A program made the position numbers and the translations under genes. Shown piece after piece: positions 19,857 to 28,322 of a DNA stretch of 64,000 nt; the first letter of the stretch is position 1; each line of letters begins with the position of its first letter. Origin of the DNA: Candidatus Brevundimonas phytovorans (GTDB lineage: Bacteria > Pseudomonadota > Alphaproteobacteria > Caulobacterales > Caulobacteraceae); the NCBI GenBank assembly GCA_029203145.1, contig CP119309.1:2133001-2197000 (forward strand), written 5' to 3'. The notes beneath the pieces are model-generated. The model searched no databases, was not told the origin of the DNA, and was given only the letters and a program-made list of their open reading frames with translations.

Positions 19857-20966
19857 ATGAAGATTGCTCAGGTCACGCCCCTCTATGAGGCGGTGCCGCC
19901 CCGGCTTTACGGCGGCACGGAACGGGTCGTGGCCCACCTGACCGACGCCCTGGTTGATCTGGGCCATGACGTCACCCTGTTCGCCAGCGCCGAGGCCGAG
20001 ACGCGGGCGCGGCTGATCCCGGTGCGCGATCAGGCCATCCGGCTGGACCCGGCGCCGCTGAAGTCCGACATGGCCGCCCACATGACCATGCTGGCCCAGG
20101 TGCTGGAGTGGGCCGACGACTTCGACGTCATCCATTTTCACACCGACATGGCCCACTTCCCGTTTTTTCAGGGGCTGGCCGACAAGACCGTCACCACCCT
20201 GCATGGGCGCCTCGACCTGAAAGACCTGCCCGAGGTCTATGAGCGCTGGCCCCAGTTCGGCCTGGTCTCCATCTCCGACGATCAGCGCCGCCCCCTGCCC
20301 GCCGCCAACTGGAAGGCGACGGTGCATCATGGGATGCCCGGCGACCTCTACCGCTTCTCGCCGAAATCCGAGGGCTATCTGGCCTTCCTCGGCCGTATCT
20401 CGCCCGAGAAACGCCCCGACCGGGCCATCGAGATAGCCAAGCGCCTCGGCAAACCCTTGAAGATCGCGGCCAAGGTGGATGCGGCGGACAAGACCTATTG
20501 GGAAACGGTCATCAAGCCGCTCGTTGAGGCAAGTCCCATGATCGAGTTCGTCGGCGAGATCGGCGACGACCGGAAGTCGGCCTTCCTCGGCGGAGCGGAA
20601 GCCCTGCTCTTCCCGATCGACTGGCCCGAGCCCTTCGGCCTGGTGATGATCGAAGCCATGGCCTGCGGCACGCCGGTGGTGGCCTTCCGTTGCGGCTCGA
20701 CGCCCGAGATCATCGAGGATGGAGCCACGGGCTTTCTGGTCGACACCCTGGAACAGGCGGTCGCCGCCGCCGGACAGGCGCACACCCTGGATCGCGAAGC
20801 GATCCGGGCGCGGTTCGACCTACGCTTCTCGGCCACGGCCATGGCGCGGCGCTATCTCGATGTTTACGGCGACCTCCTGGCCCGCCGCCCCTTCGCCGCC
20901 CACGTTCTGGACGAGGCGCCGGTCCGCCCCTTGCGCGAGCCGCGCAGTTTCGCCGTGCGCGCCTGA
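19857..20966 (+). CDS. GT4-family glycosyltransferase
   Basis: A 369-residue GT-B fold enzyme of the glycogen synthase/mannosyltransferase type. The N-terminal loop YGGTERVVAHLTDAL, LGRISPEKRPDRAIEIAKRL and the E-x7-E motif in EPFGLVMIEAMACGTP are present. ATG 19857 (MKIAQVTPLYE) matches the family start. It precedes an amylo-alpha-1,6-glucosidase-type gene on the same strand, and such pairs are common in alphaproteobacteria. A role in a storage or stress glucan is plausible, but the donor and acceptor cannot be read from sequence. Confidence 0.87.
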   Translation: MKIAQVTPLYEAVPPRLYGGTERVVAHLTDALVDLGHDVTLFASAEAETRARLIPVRDQAIRLDPAPLKSDMAAHMTMLAQVLEWADDFDVIHFHTDMAHFPFFQGLADKTVTTLHGRLDLKDLPEVYERWPQFGLVSISDDQRRPLPAANWKATVHHGMPGDLYRFSPKSEGYLAFLGRISPEKRPDRAIEIAKRLGKPLKIAAKVDAADKTYWETVIKPLVEASPMIEFVGEIGDDRKSAFLGGAEALLFPIDWPEPFGLVMIEAMACGTPVVAFRCGSTPEIIEDGATGFLVDTLEQAVAAAGQAHTLDREAIRARFDLRFSATAMARRYLDVYGDLLARRPFAAHVLDEAPVRPLREPRSFAVRA

Positions 20967-21034
20967 ACCCTTGGGCCGTTCGGCCATTTCCCTGAAGGGC
21001 CTTAAGCGAACTCCGCGCTGAAGCGAGGCAGACC

Positions 21035-23182
21035 ATGGACGACGCCTATTCGGTCCAGACCACCGCCGCCGACAACAGCGATCAGGACGGGCTGGAAACC
21101 CTGATGGCGCTGAAGGATCGCGACACCTTTCTGGTCGCGGACCACTGGGGGGACGTCAAGAGCGGCGCCGACGGCCTGTTCGACCAAGACACGCGGATGC
21201 TGTCGCATTTTGTCCTGACGGTGGGGCGGGCGCGGCCGTCGCGGCTCAGTTCCGGCGTGACCGAGGACAATGTCTTCTTCACCTGCCATTCGACCAACCG
21301 CCCCCTGCCGCCGATGGGCGGGCGCTCGGCCCCGGCGGGAGTGCTGCATCTGGAGCGGCGGCGCTTCCTCTGGGAAAAGAGGCTGTTCGAGCGGGTGCGG
21401 ATGGTCAATCACGGCATCGAGGACATCCTGCTGCCGCTGGCCTTCGAGTTCGCCGCCGACTTCGCCGACATCTTCGAGGTGCGCGGGACGGCGCGGGCGG
21501 CGCGCGGCGCCTATGCCACGCCGACCATGGATGGACGCCGGGTGAGCTTCGCCTACACCGGGCTGGACGGCTTCACCCGCACCAGTTGCCTGGCCTTTTC
21601 CGAGCCTCCGGCCCGCCTCAGCGCCAACCGGGCCGAGTTCATGTTCAGCCTGCCCAAAGGTCGGCGGCTGGACCTCTATATCGAGTGCGGCCTCGATGTC
21701 TGCGACGCGCCTGATCAGGAGCGCTGGCGCTGGAACGCGATCCAGGCGCGACTGGCCATGCGTCGAAGGCTGCGGCGCGGCGCCAGCGTTCAGGCTCCGC
21801 GCAATCCCCGCGTCAACGACTGGCTGACCCAGTCGCGCACCGATGTGGCCCTGCTGACCACCGACCTGCCGACCGGCCCCTATCCTTACGCCGGGGTGCC
21901 GTGGTTCTCGACCCCGTTCGGGCGCGACGGCATCATCACCGCCTGGCAGATGCTGTGGATCGACCCCAGTCTGGCCAAGGGGGTGCTGACCTATCTGGCC
22001 TCGCGTCAGGCGACCGAGGTCAACGCCTTCATGGACTCCGCCCCCGGCAAGATCATGCATGAGACCCGCGGCGGCGAGATGAGCGCGCTGCGCGAAGTGC
22101 CGTTCGGCCTCTATTACGGCGGGGTCGACACCACCTGCCTGTTCATCGCCCTGGCCGGCGCCTACGCCCAGCGCACCGGCGACATGGAGACCATCCGCAC
22201 CCTGTGGCCCAACCTGATCGCGGCGGCGGGGTGGATGAGCGACTATGGCGACAGCAACAACGACGGCCTGATCGACTATGCGCGCGGCGCTGACACCGGC
22301 CTGTCCAATCAGGGCTGGAAGGACTCGGAAGACTCCATCTTCTACGCCGACGGACGCTTCCCCAAGGGGCCGATCGCCCTGCTGGAGGTTCAGGGCTACG
22401 CCTTCGCCGCCTGGAAGGCTCTGGCCGAGATTGGCGAGCACCTGCGCGATCCCCGCGTCATGGAGTGGCAGGCGCGCGCCGACCGGGTGAGGAACCTGGT
22501 CGAGGAAAGGTTCTGGATGGAGGACGAGGGCTTCTACGCCATCGCCCTCGACGGCGACGGCGAACAGTGCCGCGCCATAGGCTCCAACGCCGGGCACCTG
22601 TTGTTCAGCGGCCTGCCCTCGCATGAGCGGGCGCTGCGGGTGACGCGGCGGATGCTGACCGCCGAGTTCCGCTCGGGCTGGGGACTGCGGACCCTGGGCA
22701 AGGGTCAGACGCGCTTCAATCCGATGAGCTATCATAACGGCTCGGTCTGGCCGCACGACACGGCCATGGCTGCGGCGGGCATGGCCCGCTACGGCGAGCG
22801 TCGGGCGGTGGCCATGCTGCTGGGCGAGATCTTCGGCGCGGCGGCGCATTTCCAGCTGCGCCTGCCCGAGCTGTTCTGCGGCTTCATCCGCGAGACGGGC
22901 GAGCCGCCCATCGCCTATCCGGTCGCCTGCCTGCCGCAGGCCTGGGCCGCGGGGTCGGTCTTCCTGATGCTGCAGGCGGTGCTGGGGGTCGAGATCAAGG
23001 CCGCCGAGGGGCTGGTCGAAGTCACCAGACCGGCCCTGCCGGTCGGGCTGGACCGGCTGAACCTGACCAATCTGGCGGTCGGGGACGGGGCCATCGACCT
23101 GAACTTTCAGCGCGTGGACGGCCATGTCGTGGTCATGCCGCGCGAACGGCGGGGAACCGTCAGTCTGAGGGTGGCGGGCTGA
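21035..23182 (+). CDS. Glycogen-debranching-type amylo-alpha-1,6-glucosidase
   Basis: A 715-residue protein. The N-terminal beta domain includes SGADGLFDQDTRMLSHFVL, typical of bacterial GDE N-terminal domains. The C-terminal (alpha/alpha)6 glucosidase domain has GVPWFSTPFGRDGIITAWQ, GWKDSEDSIFYADG and SYHNGSVWPHDTAMAAAG, which carry the expected acidic residues. No signal peptide is seen, so it is probably cytosolic. It lies 68 bp after the GT4 gene and likely forms one transcript with it. Confidence 0.88.
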   Translation: MDDAYSVQTTAADNSDQDGLETLMALKDRDTFLVADHWGDVKSGADGLFDQDTRMLSHFVLTVGRARPSRLSSGVTEDNVFFTCHSTNRPLPPMGGRSAPAGVLHLERRRFLWEKRLFERVRMVNHGIEDILLPLAFEFAADFADIFEVRGTARAARGAYATPTMDGRRVSFAYTGLDGFTRTSCLAFSEPPARLSANRAEFMFSLPKGRRLDLYIECGLDVCDAPDQERWRWNAIQARLAMRRRLRRGASVQAPRNPRVNDWLTQSRTDVALLTTDLPTGPYPYAGVPWFSTPFGRDGIITAWQMLWIDPSLAKGVLTYLASRQATEVNAFMDSAPGKIMHETRGGEMSALREVPFGLYYGGVDTTCLFIALAGAYAQRTGDMETIRTLWPNLIAAAGWMSDYGDSNNDGLIDYARGADTGLSNQGWKDSEDSIFYADGRFPKGPIALLEVQGYAFAAWKALAEIGEHLRDPRVMEWQARADRVRNLVEERFWMEDEGFYAIALDGDGEQCRAIGSNAGHLLFSGLPSHERALRVTRRMLTAEFRSGWGLRTLGKGQTRFNPMSYHNGSVWPHDTAMAAAGMARYGERRAVAMLLGEIFGAAAHFQLRLPELFCGFIRETGEPPIAYPVACLPQAWAAGSVFLMLQAVLGVEIKAAEGLVEVTRPALPVGLDRLNLTNLAVGDGAIDLNFQRVDGHVVVMPRERRGTVSLRVAG

Positions 23183-23191
23183 CCTCTTCGA

Positions 23192-23354
23192 TCCTCCCCC
23201 ATCCTTATGGGGGAGGGGGACCGCCGGACGGCGGTGGAGGGGGCGGAAACCAGCAAGCCGTCTAAAATCAAAGTGCGGCCAGATTCAATCCGTCGCATCC
23301 AGACACGCCCCCTCCACCACTGCGTGGTCCCCCTCCCCCGCAAGCAGGGGAGGA
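23192..23354. repeat. Intergenic hairpin repeat, family B variant
   Basis: Opens with TCCTCCCCCATCCTTATGGG and closes with CCCTCCCCCGCAAGCAGGGG-type hairpins, with GGTGGAGGGGGCG and CGCCCCCTCCACC arms. It lies between the convergent glucosidase and mutY genes. Confidence 0.8.
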
Positions 23355-23360
23355 TTTACG

Positions 23361-24380
23361 TCAGGCCAGCCCGCGTTCCAGCGCCTTCCTGAACACGGTC
23401 GGCAGGGCGGCCAGCGCCGTGTCCGCCTCGGTCCAGAGGAAGTCGCCGTCGGCTTCGGCGACATGGACGGTCAGGGTCAGGCTGAAATGGGTGAAGACGT
23501 GCTCGACCGCCCCCGCCTCGGTCCAGTCGGCGGCGACCGGCGGATCAAAGGCGGGCGCGGCGGCGCTCCAGTCCGAGGTCGGCAGGCCGACCATGCCGCC
23601 CAGCAGGCCCTTGTCGGGACGGCGCACCAGGCCGATCCGCCCAGCGGCGTCGCGCAGGACGAAGGCGTGGCCCAGACGGTGCGGGCGCTCGGCCTTCTTG
23701 GTTTTCAGCGGATAGCGCGCGGGTTCACCGGTCTTCAGCCCCTCGCAGCCGAAGGCTAGCGGGCAGACTTCGCACGACGGCGACTTGGGCCGACAGACGC
23801 CGGAGCCGAGGTCCATCAGGGCCTGGGGCCAGTCGCCGGGGCGGTCGTCGCTGACGAACAGGGCGGCCAACCGCTTCAGTTCGGGCCGGGCGGCGGGCAG
23901 AGGCGTCTCGACCGCAAACAGGCGGCTCATGACCCGCTCGACATTGCCGTCGACGACATTGGCGGGCCGGTCGAAGGCGATGGCGGCCACGGCGGCGGCG
24001 GTATAGGCGCCCACCCCCGGCAGGGCCAGCAGCGCCGCCTCCTGATCGGGAAAGACGCCGCCGTGATCGCGGGCCAAGGCGCGGGCGCACGCCAGCAGGT
24101 TGCGGGCGCGGGCGTAGTAGCCCAACCCGGCCCAGGCAGCCATCAGCTCGCCGTCCTCGACCGCCGCCAGATCGCTGACCGTCGGCCAGCGCGTGGTGAA
24201 GCGCTCGAAATAGGGGGCGGCGTGCGGCACGGTCGTCTGTTGCAGCATGACCTCGGACAGCCAGACCCGGTAGGGGTCGGTGCGCGTCTTCGCCCCCGGC
24301 GGCGCGCGCCACGGCAGGGTCCGCGCATGGGCGTCGTACCAATCAAGCAGGGCGGCGCGGAGGGAAGAGACGTCGGGCAT
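23361..24380 (-). CDS. mutY: A/G-specific adenine glycosylase
   Basis: Removes adenine mispaired with 8-oxoguanine. The 339-residue protein has WLSEVMLQQTTV with the catalytic Glu, WAGLGYYARARNL, helix-hairpin-helix LPGVGAYTAAAVAAIA, the catalytic Asp in NVVDGNVERVMSR, and the 4Fe-4S cysteines spaced C-x6-C-x2-C-x5-C (CRPKSPSCEVCPLAFGC). A C-terminal NUDIX-like 8-oxoG reader follows (RPDKGLLGGMVGLP). ATG 24380 was chosen; an open frame continues upstream but is antisense to the divergent DciA gene. The start lies 21 bp from that gene. Confidence 0.96.
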   Translation of the reverse strand: MPDVSSLRAALLDWYDAHARTLPWRAPPGAKTRTDPYRVWLSEVMLQQTTVPHAAPYFERFTTRWPTVSDLAAVEDGELMAAWAGLGYYARARNLLACARALARDHGGVFPDQEAALLALPGVGAYTAAAVAAIAFDRPANVVDGNVERVMSRLFAVETPLPAARPELKRLAALFVSDDRPGDWPQALMDLGSGVCRPKSPSCEVCPLAFGCEGLKTGEPARYPLKTKKAERPHRLGHAFVLRDAAGRIGLVRRPDKGLLGGMVGLPTSDWSAAAPAFDPPVAADWTEAGAVEHVFTHFSLTLTVHVAEADGDFLWTEADTALAALPTVFRKALERGLA

Positions 24381-24401
24381 GGGTCGCGGTATATAGGACG
24401 A

Positions 24402-24965
24402 ATGCGTCGTCCTCTGCCCACCGAAAGCGAAGCCCGCGAAATCCTGGCGAGACGCCGGACGCGCCCGCCGTTGCGCCCGCCGCCCCCGGCCGGTCGGTCG
24501 CTGGCGCCGCTGATCAAGAAGCTGGACGCCCAGTTCGGCCGCGGCGCCGGCGCCCTGGAGCCGCGCTGGGTCGAGATCGTCGGCGAGCGCCTGGCCCGCG
24601 TCACCCGCCCGCAAAAGCTGACCAAGGGTCGCGGGACCGCCGGCGGCACGCTGGAACTGCGTGTGGCCGGCCCCGCCGCCCTGCTGGTCCAGCATCAGTC
24701 CGAGGACATCATCCAGCGGGTGAACCTGTTCCTCGGCGCCGGATCGGTCGAGCGGCTGCGCATCGCCCAGGGCCCGGTCAAACCCCTGCCCGTGGCCGGC
24801 GCCAAGCCGCGTGCGCGCGGCCTGAAAGCCCTGCCGCCCCTGCCCGCCTCCGTCGAGGCCGAACTGGCCGCCGCCGTCGAGGACGCGCCCGACAGCCTGA
24901 AAGCCGCGCTGCGCAAGCTGGGCCGGGCGGTCCTGTCGCAGCCCCCTGAAACCGAGGGCCGCTGA
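24402..24965 (+). CDS. DciA-like (DUF721) protein
   Basis: A 187-residue basic protein with the DUF721 domain at about residues 40-125 (PLIKKLDAQFG, then WVEIVGERLARVTRPQKL and LELRVAGPAALLVQHQSEDI). DciA loads or recruits the replicative helicase DnaB in bacteria that lack DnaC. The C-terminal half is Ala/Pro/Arg-rich. It diverges from mutY with only 21 bp between start codons, so its transcript is probably leaderless or starts inside mutY. Confidence 0.75.
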   Translation: MRRPLPTESEAREILARRRTRPPLRPPPPAGRSLAPLIKKLDAQFGRGAGALEPRWVEIVGERLARVTRPQKLTKGRGTAGGTLELRVAGPAALLVQHQSEDIIQRVNLFLGAGSVERLRIAQGPVKPLPVAGAKPRARGLKALPPLPASVEAELAAAVEDAPDSLKAALRKLGRAVLSQPPETEGR

Positions 24966-24970
24966 CAAGC

Positions 24971-24996
24971 GGACCGAGCCTTGGCAGCCTCGGTCC
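24971..24996. terminator. Possible weak terminator hairpin
   Basis: An 8-bp perfect stem, GGACCGAG (24971-24978) and CTCGGTCC (24989-24996), between the convergent DciA and outer-membrane genes. No T tract follows on either strand, so function is uncertain. Confidence 0.35.
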
Positions 24997-25014
24997 CCGT
25001 CGTGTCGATGGGTT

Positions 25015-25767
25015 CTAGAACTTGTAGTTCAGACCCACGCGCGCGGTGTGGAAAGCAACCTCGTTGCCAAAGTTCAAATCGGCCCCCGGAAGGCCCAGGT
25101 CGCCGCTGTAAAGCGTGACCGTGCCGAGGTTGGCGTAGAGGTATTCGGACTTGATGGTCCAATGGTTCGTGAGAGCGTATTCAACGCCGCCACCGACAAC
25201 CCAACCAGTCTTCGTCTCGGATTTTTTCGACGCGACCGGCAGAATATCAACAACGCCCGTCAGAACGCTCTCGGTATCACCGTACGCCAGGCCGCCCGTG
25301 GCATAGGCCATGAAGCGGTCGACAGGCGTATAGCCAAGGCGAGCGCGCACGGTGCCTAGCCCATTCAATTTGGTGCTGGCCTGGCCAGTCAAGGTCACGC
25401 GCGGCGACCTGCCGTTGATCGACCCCTCGCCTTCCACGGTCGATCCTTGAAAGTCGGCCTCGACGCCATAGACGAACTGACCTGACTGCCAGTTGTAACC
25501 GGCCTGAACCCCGCCGAGCATTCCGCCCACCGGAAGATCAACCGATCCGTCGAGCAGAAGGCCCGTGTCGCTGGTTATTGTGAACACATTCGAATGCTCG
25601 AAATCGCCAAATCCGCCCCCAGCGTTCACGCCGGCATAGGGGCCTGACCAATCAAAGGTCGAGGCGCGCGAGGCTGAATCGCCGAGAACCGGCGCTTGAG
25701 CATTGGCGTGTGTTGACAGCGCCATGGCAGCCAGGGCGGCAGAGATCAAAAGGCGGTCGATATTCAT
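25015..25767 (-). CDS. Outer membrane beta-barrel protein (Omp25/RopB type)
   Basis: A 250-residue exported protein. The signal peptide runs MNIDRLLISAALAAMALS and is cleaved near ANAQA. The mature start has the family motif DWSGPYAGVNAGGGFG, then alternating barrel strands, and the protein ends in FHTARVGLNYKF with a terminal Phe as required for BAM insertion. Eight strands are expected. ATG 25767 begins the signal peptide; the longer ATG at 25836 is unlikely. The specific role is unknown. Confidence 0.88.
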   Translation of the reverse strand: MNIDRLLISAALAAMALSTHANAQAPVLGDSASRASTFDWSGPYAGVNAGGGFGDFEHSNVFTITSDTGLLLDGSVDLPVGGMLGGVQAGYNWQSGQFVYGVEADFQGSTVEGEGSINGRSPRVTLTGQASTKLNGLGTVRARLGYTPVDRFMAYATGGLAYGDTESVLTGVVDILPVASKKSETKTGWVVGGGVEYALTNHWTIKSEYLYANLGTVTLYSGDLGLPGADLNFGNEVAFHTARVGLNYKF

Positions 25768-26211
25768 AGCTGTTCTTCCAACGAGCGTAAGCCGAGTGTT
25801 CGTACTGGCGGATAGATGGTCATCCCGGCCCATCACGAGCCGAGTAAATAATTTATATTTAACAGAATGTTAGAGGAGTATTCGCGCGAACACCCCTCTA
25901 GCCCGGAGCGAGCCCGGCCGGATGGCCTATCGCAAATCGATGTTCGCTCCCTTAACCGAAATCGATGGCGACCGCTTTTCAGTTTGAAGCCGAACGTCCG
26001 CTGTCGGCGCCGCCCCTCAGGACCGCATTCGACCCGTAGCGGAACTGCAGCGGGGCCACTCTTGGGCCCAACCGTCGATATCCGCTTCGGGCTTCGGTAT
26101 CGATGACCGCTCTGCACCCTCGCTGACGTTCAGTGTGCCGAAGTACTCTTCGCTCTACGGCGATGACGGACGACCGAAGCCCCTAGCGGAATTGCCGATT
26201 GTGCCAAGGCC
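25768..26211. other. Non-coding stretch with dispersed-repeat remnant
   Basis: It contains an AT-rich block at 25845-25875, a likely promoter for the Omp gene, and at 25972-26010 a GAAGCC...CCGCTGTCGGCGC segment that recurs imperfectly at 26749-26787. No gene is convincing here. Confidence 0.45.
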
Positions 26212-26670
26212 TCATTTTGATCGGTAGGAAGGTGTGTAAAATGAAGCGCCCTTGCCTGAAACCCACTGCACATTGTCCGGGGCTTGCTCAACGATCGCAT
26301 CGAAGGTGCCATCGTCCGAGACTATTCGAATGTGTTCGTAGGCATTGCCTTCAAACAAGCGCGCACGGTTTTCAACCAGCCAACTAGAGTCCTCAACCTT
26401 CATGAGTGGCCACCAGTGATGCGGCCAACGAGGATCGGTGAGCTTCGGGTAGCCCCGGGAGAAATCGACGAGCGGCGAAGCAGCTTCATCAAAGAGGCTC
26501 GCGATTATCGAACGCATTTCGATGATCAAATCGCGGTCGCCGTCGTAGAACGAATACACAGCACGAACCGTCACCCACCCCGGGGCGGCGTCCACTTCGA
26601 TCCCGCATGGCGACTGAGGGATATCCGAAAGTGGCACCCACGGAACAGCTAAGTCTCTCTTATGATCCAT
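26212..26670 (-). CDS. Hypothetical protein, 152 residues
   Basis: Not recognised. Soluble and slightly acidic, with Trp-rich patches (DPRWPHHWWPLMKV, SSWLVENRARLFEG). ATG 26670 (MDHKRDLAVPWVPL) has GGGAGC upstream; the longer frame from 26823 runs through a dispersed repeat and is unlikely to be translated. It is a lone gene flanked by copies of a degenerate dispersed repeat (25972 and 26749), and its composition is less GC-biased than its neighbours, consistent with recent gain. Confidence 0.55.
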   Translation of the reverse strand: MDHKRDLAVPWVPLSDIPQSPCGIEVDAAPGWVTVRAVYSFYDGDRDLIIEMRSIIASLFDEAASPLVDFSRGYPKLTDPRWPHHWWPLMKVEDSSWLVENRARLFEGNAYEHIRIVSDDGTFDAIVEQAPDNVQWVSGKGASFYTPSYRSK

Positions 26671-27009
26671 GGTGAGTGCTCCCGTTGCGCGAGAGCAGCA
26701 TGACAAAGCCCATGTCCGCTTTCCACCCTTCGCGGACATTCCACACAGCCGCTTTCCGGCCTTGAAGCCAAAGGCCGCTGTCGGCGCGGAAGCCATGACC
26801 GCTTGCCCCTCAACCACCGCCACGACGACCGACTTGTGCGACCACAGGTCCCGCCGGCTTTGATGGCTTGGCTTTGGGGCCTCCGATAGGATATCGGCGA
26901 CAGGCGCGGCCTAATATGGCCGTATCTGTTCTCGACAAATAATCGGATTGCGCGCGTCCGGCGGATCGCGTCATTCTTCTGAGTCACCATTTTCGACCAA
27001 GGACGACCC
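26671..27009. other. Non-coding stretch with dispersed repeat copy
   Basis: It holds the second copy of the repeat at 26749-26787 and, at 26714-26739, an inverted pair GTCCGC...GCGGAC of a type common in alphaproteobacterial intergenic repeats. The promoter of the downstream DsbA-like gene should lie in the last 100 bp. Confidence 0.45.
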
Positions 27010-27642
27010 ATGGCTACGTTCCGTTACGCATCGATGAGCCGCCGTGCGGCCCTGACCGCCGCCGCTCTGGCCGCCATGGCGACCGTCGCCGGCTGCACCG
27101 CCAAGACCGGCGGCGCCGCACAGGGCGACATGTCCATGGGTGCCGGCGATGACGCCAAGGTCACGGTTGTCGAATACGCCTCGGTCACCTGCGGCCACTG
27201 CGCCGTCTGGAACGAGGAAGTCTGGCCCGAGTTCAAGACCAAGTATGTGGACACCAAGAAGGTCCGCTACGTCTTCCGCGAGTTCCCGACCCCGCCGCAG
27301 GACATCGCCGTCGCCGGCTTCCTGATCGCGCGCTGCGCCGGACCCGACAAGTATTTCGACGTCGTCCACGACATCATGGCCAGCCAGAAAGAGTGGATGG
27401 CGGGCGTTGCGCCGCGCACCACCCTGTTCCGCGCCGCCGCCGCCGCCGGCCTGAGCCAGGAGCAGACCGAGACCTGCATCCGCGACAAGGCCGCCATCGA
27501 AGAGATGAGCAACCGCATCAAGGCCGGCATCGACGCGGGCGTGACCGGCACCCCGACCTTCATCGTCAATGGCACAAAGGTCGTCGACAGCAGCCTGTCG
27601 GGCCTGTCGCAGGCCATCGACGCCGAACTGGCCAAGAAGTAG
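27010..27642 (+). CDS. DsbA-family thiol-disulfide oxidoreductase, lipoprotein
   Basis: A 210-residue protein. The signal sequence ends in the lipobox VAGC with Cys29 as the predicted lipidated residue. The thioredoxin-like domain carries the active site Cys61-Gly-His-Cys64 in SVTCGHCAVW and a cis-Pro loop GVTGTPTFIVNG near residue 180. It resembles BdbD/DsbA-like 'DSBA oxidoreductase' proteins. ATG has AAGGA upstream. It is followed by a paralogue and smc on the same strand. Confidence 0.88.
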   Translation: MATFRYASMSRRAALTAAALAAMATVAGCTAKTGGAAQGDMSMGAGDDAKVTVVEYASVTCGHCAVWNEEVWPEFKTKYVDTKKVRYVFREFPTPPQDIAVAGFLIARCAGPDKYFDVVHDIMASQKEWMAGVAPRTTLFRAAAAAGLSQEQTETCIRDKAAIEEMSNRIKAGIDAGVTGTPTFIVNGTKVVDSSLSGLSQAIDAELAKK

Positions 27643-27664
27643 GGCGATGAGGGCGCGACCGGAC

Positions 27665-28312
27665 ATGATCAGAAGCCTGATGGCCGTCGTCACCACGGCG
27701 GCCGTGCTGACCGTCGCGCCCGTCGCCTTCGCGGCCGACACCCCGTCGGCGTCGGCCGCGACCGCCGCCGTGGCCGCGGTGCCGGCGGTGAGCCCCGCCG
27801 ACCGTGTGCTGGGGCGGAGCGACGCCCCGGTGACGGTGATCGAATACGCCTCCTTCACCTGCAGCCACTGCGCCGCCTGGACCAATGAGGTCCTGCCGAC
27901 GTTCAAGGCGCGCTATATCGACACCGGCAAGGTCAAGCTGGTGTTCCGCGACCTGCCGACCCAGCCGGCCCAGGTGGCGGCCACCGCCGCCGCCATCGCG
28001 CGCTGCGCCGCGCCCGAGAAGTTCTTCGACGTGGCCCACCACTTCATGGCCGGTCAGGCTGCGGCCTTCGCCAGCGGCGACGTCCGCGGCTGGTACATGG
28101 GCGCCATCGCCGTCAGCGGCCGCACCCAGCCGCAGATCGAAGCCTGCCTGGCCGATCCGGCGACGAACCAGAACCTGCAGCACAGCGTCGAGGCCGCCAT
28201 AGCCGCCGGCGTCAACGGCACCCCGACCTTCTTCGTCAACGGCCGCCGCGCCGCCGATCATTCGATTGAAACCCTGTCGGCAGCCATAGACCCGCTGCTC
28301 AAGGGGCGCTAA
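27665..28312 (+). CDS. DsbA-family thiol-disulfide oxidoreductase, periplasmic paralogue
   Basis: A 215-residue protein with a cleavable signal peptide (cut near VAFAAD), active site Cys66-Ser-His-Cys69 in [10 protein letters not shown], and cis-Pro loop [12 protein letters not shown]. It is a tandem paralogue of the preceding gene, 22 bp downstream. The start could also be ATG 27647, six codons earlier. The two active sites differ (CGHC and CSHC), suggesting different redox roles. smc begins 10 bp after its stop. Confidence 0.88.
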   Translation: MIRSLMAVVTTAAVLTVAPVAFAADTPSASAATAAVAAVPAVSPADRVLGRSDAPVTVIEYASFTCSHCAAWTNEVLPTFKARYIDTGKVKLVFRDLPTQPAQVAATAAAIARCAAPEKFFDVAHHFMAGQAAAFASGDVRGWYMGAIAVSGRTQPQIEACLADPATNQNLQHSVEAAIAAGVNGTPTFFVNGRRAADHSIETLSAAIDPLLKGR

Positions 28313-28322
28313 GCCCCCGCCG

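Noticed and set aside
24381..24968. MutY N-terminal extension of about 200 residues upstream of 24380
   Set aside because: The extension is the reverse frame of the DciA-like gene and has no MutY-family counterpart; ATG 24380 gives the normal length.
26671..26823. Longer N-terminus for the 152-residue hypothetical protein
   Set aside because: The added residues (KGGKRTW type) come from a dispersed intergenic repeat and there is a good ribosome site at ATG 26670.
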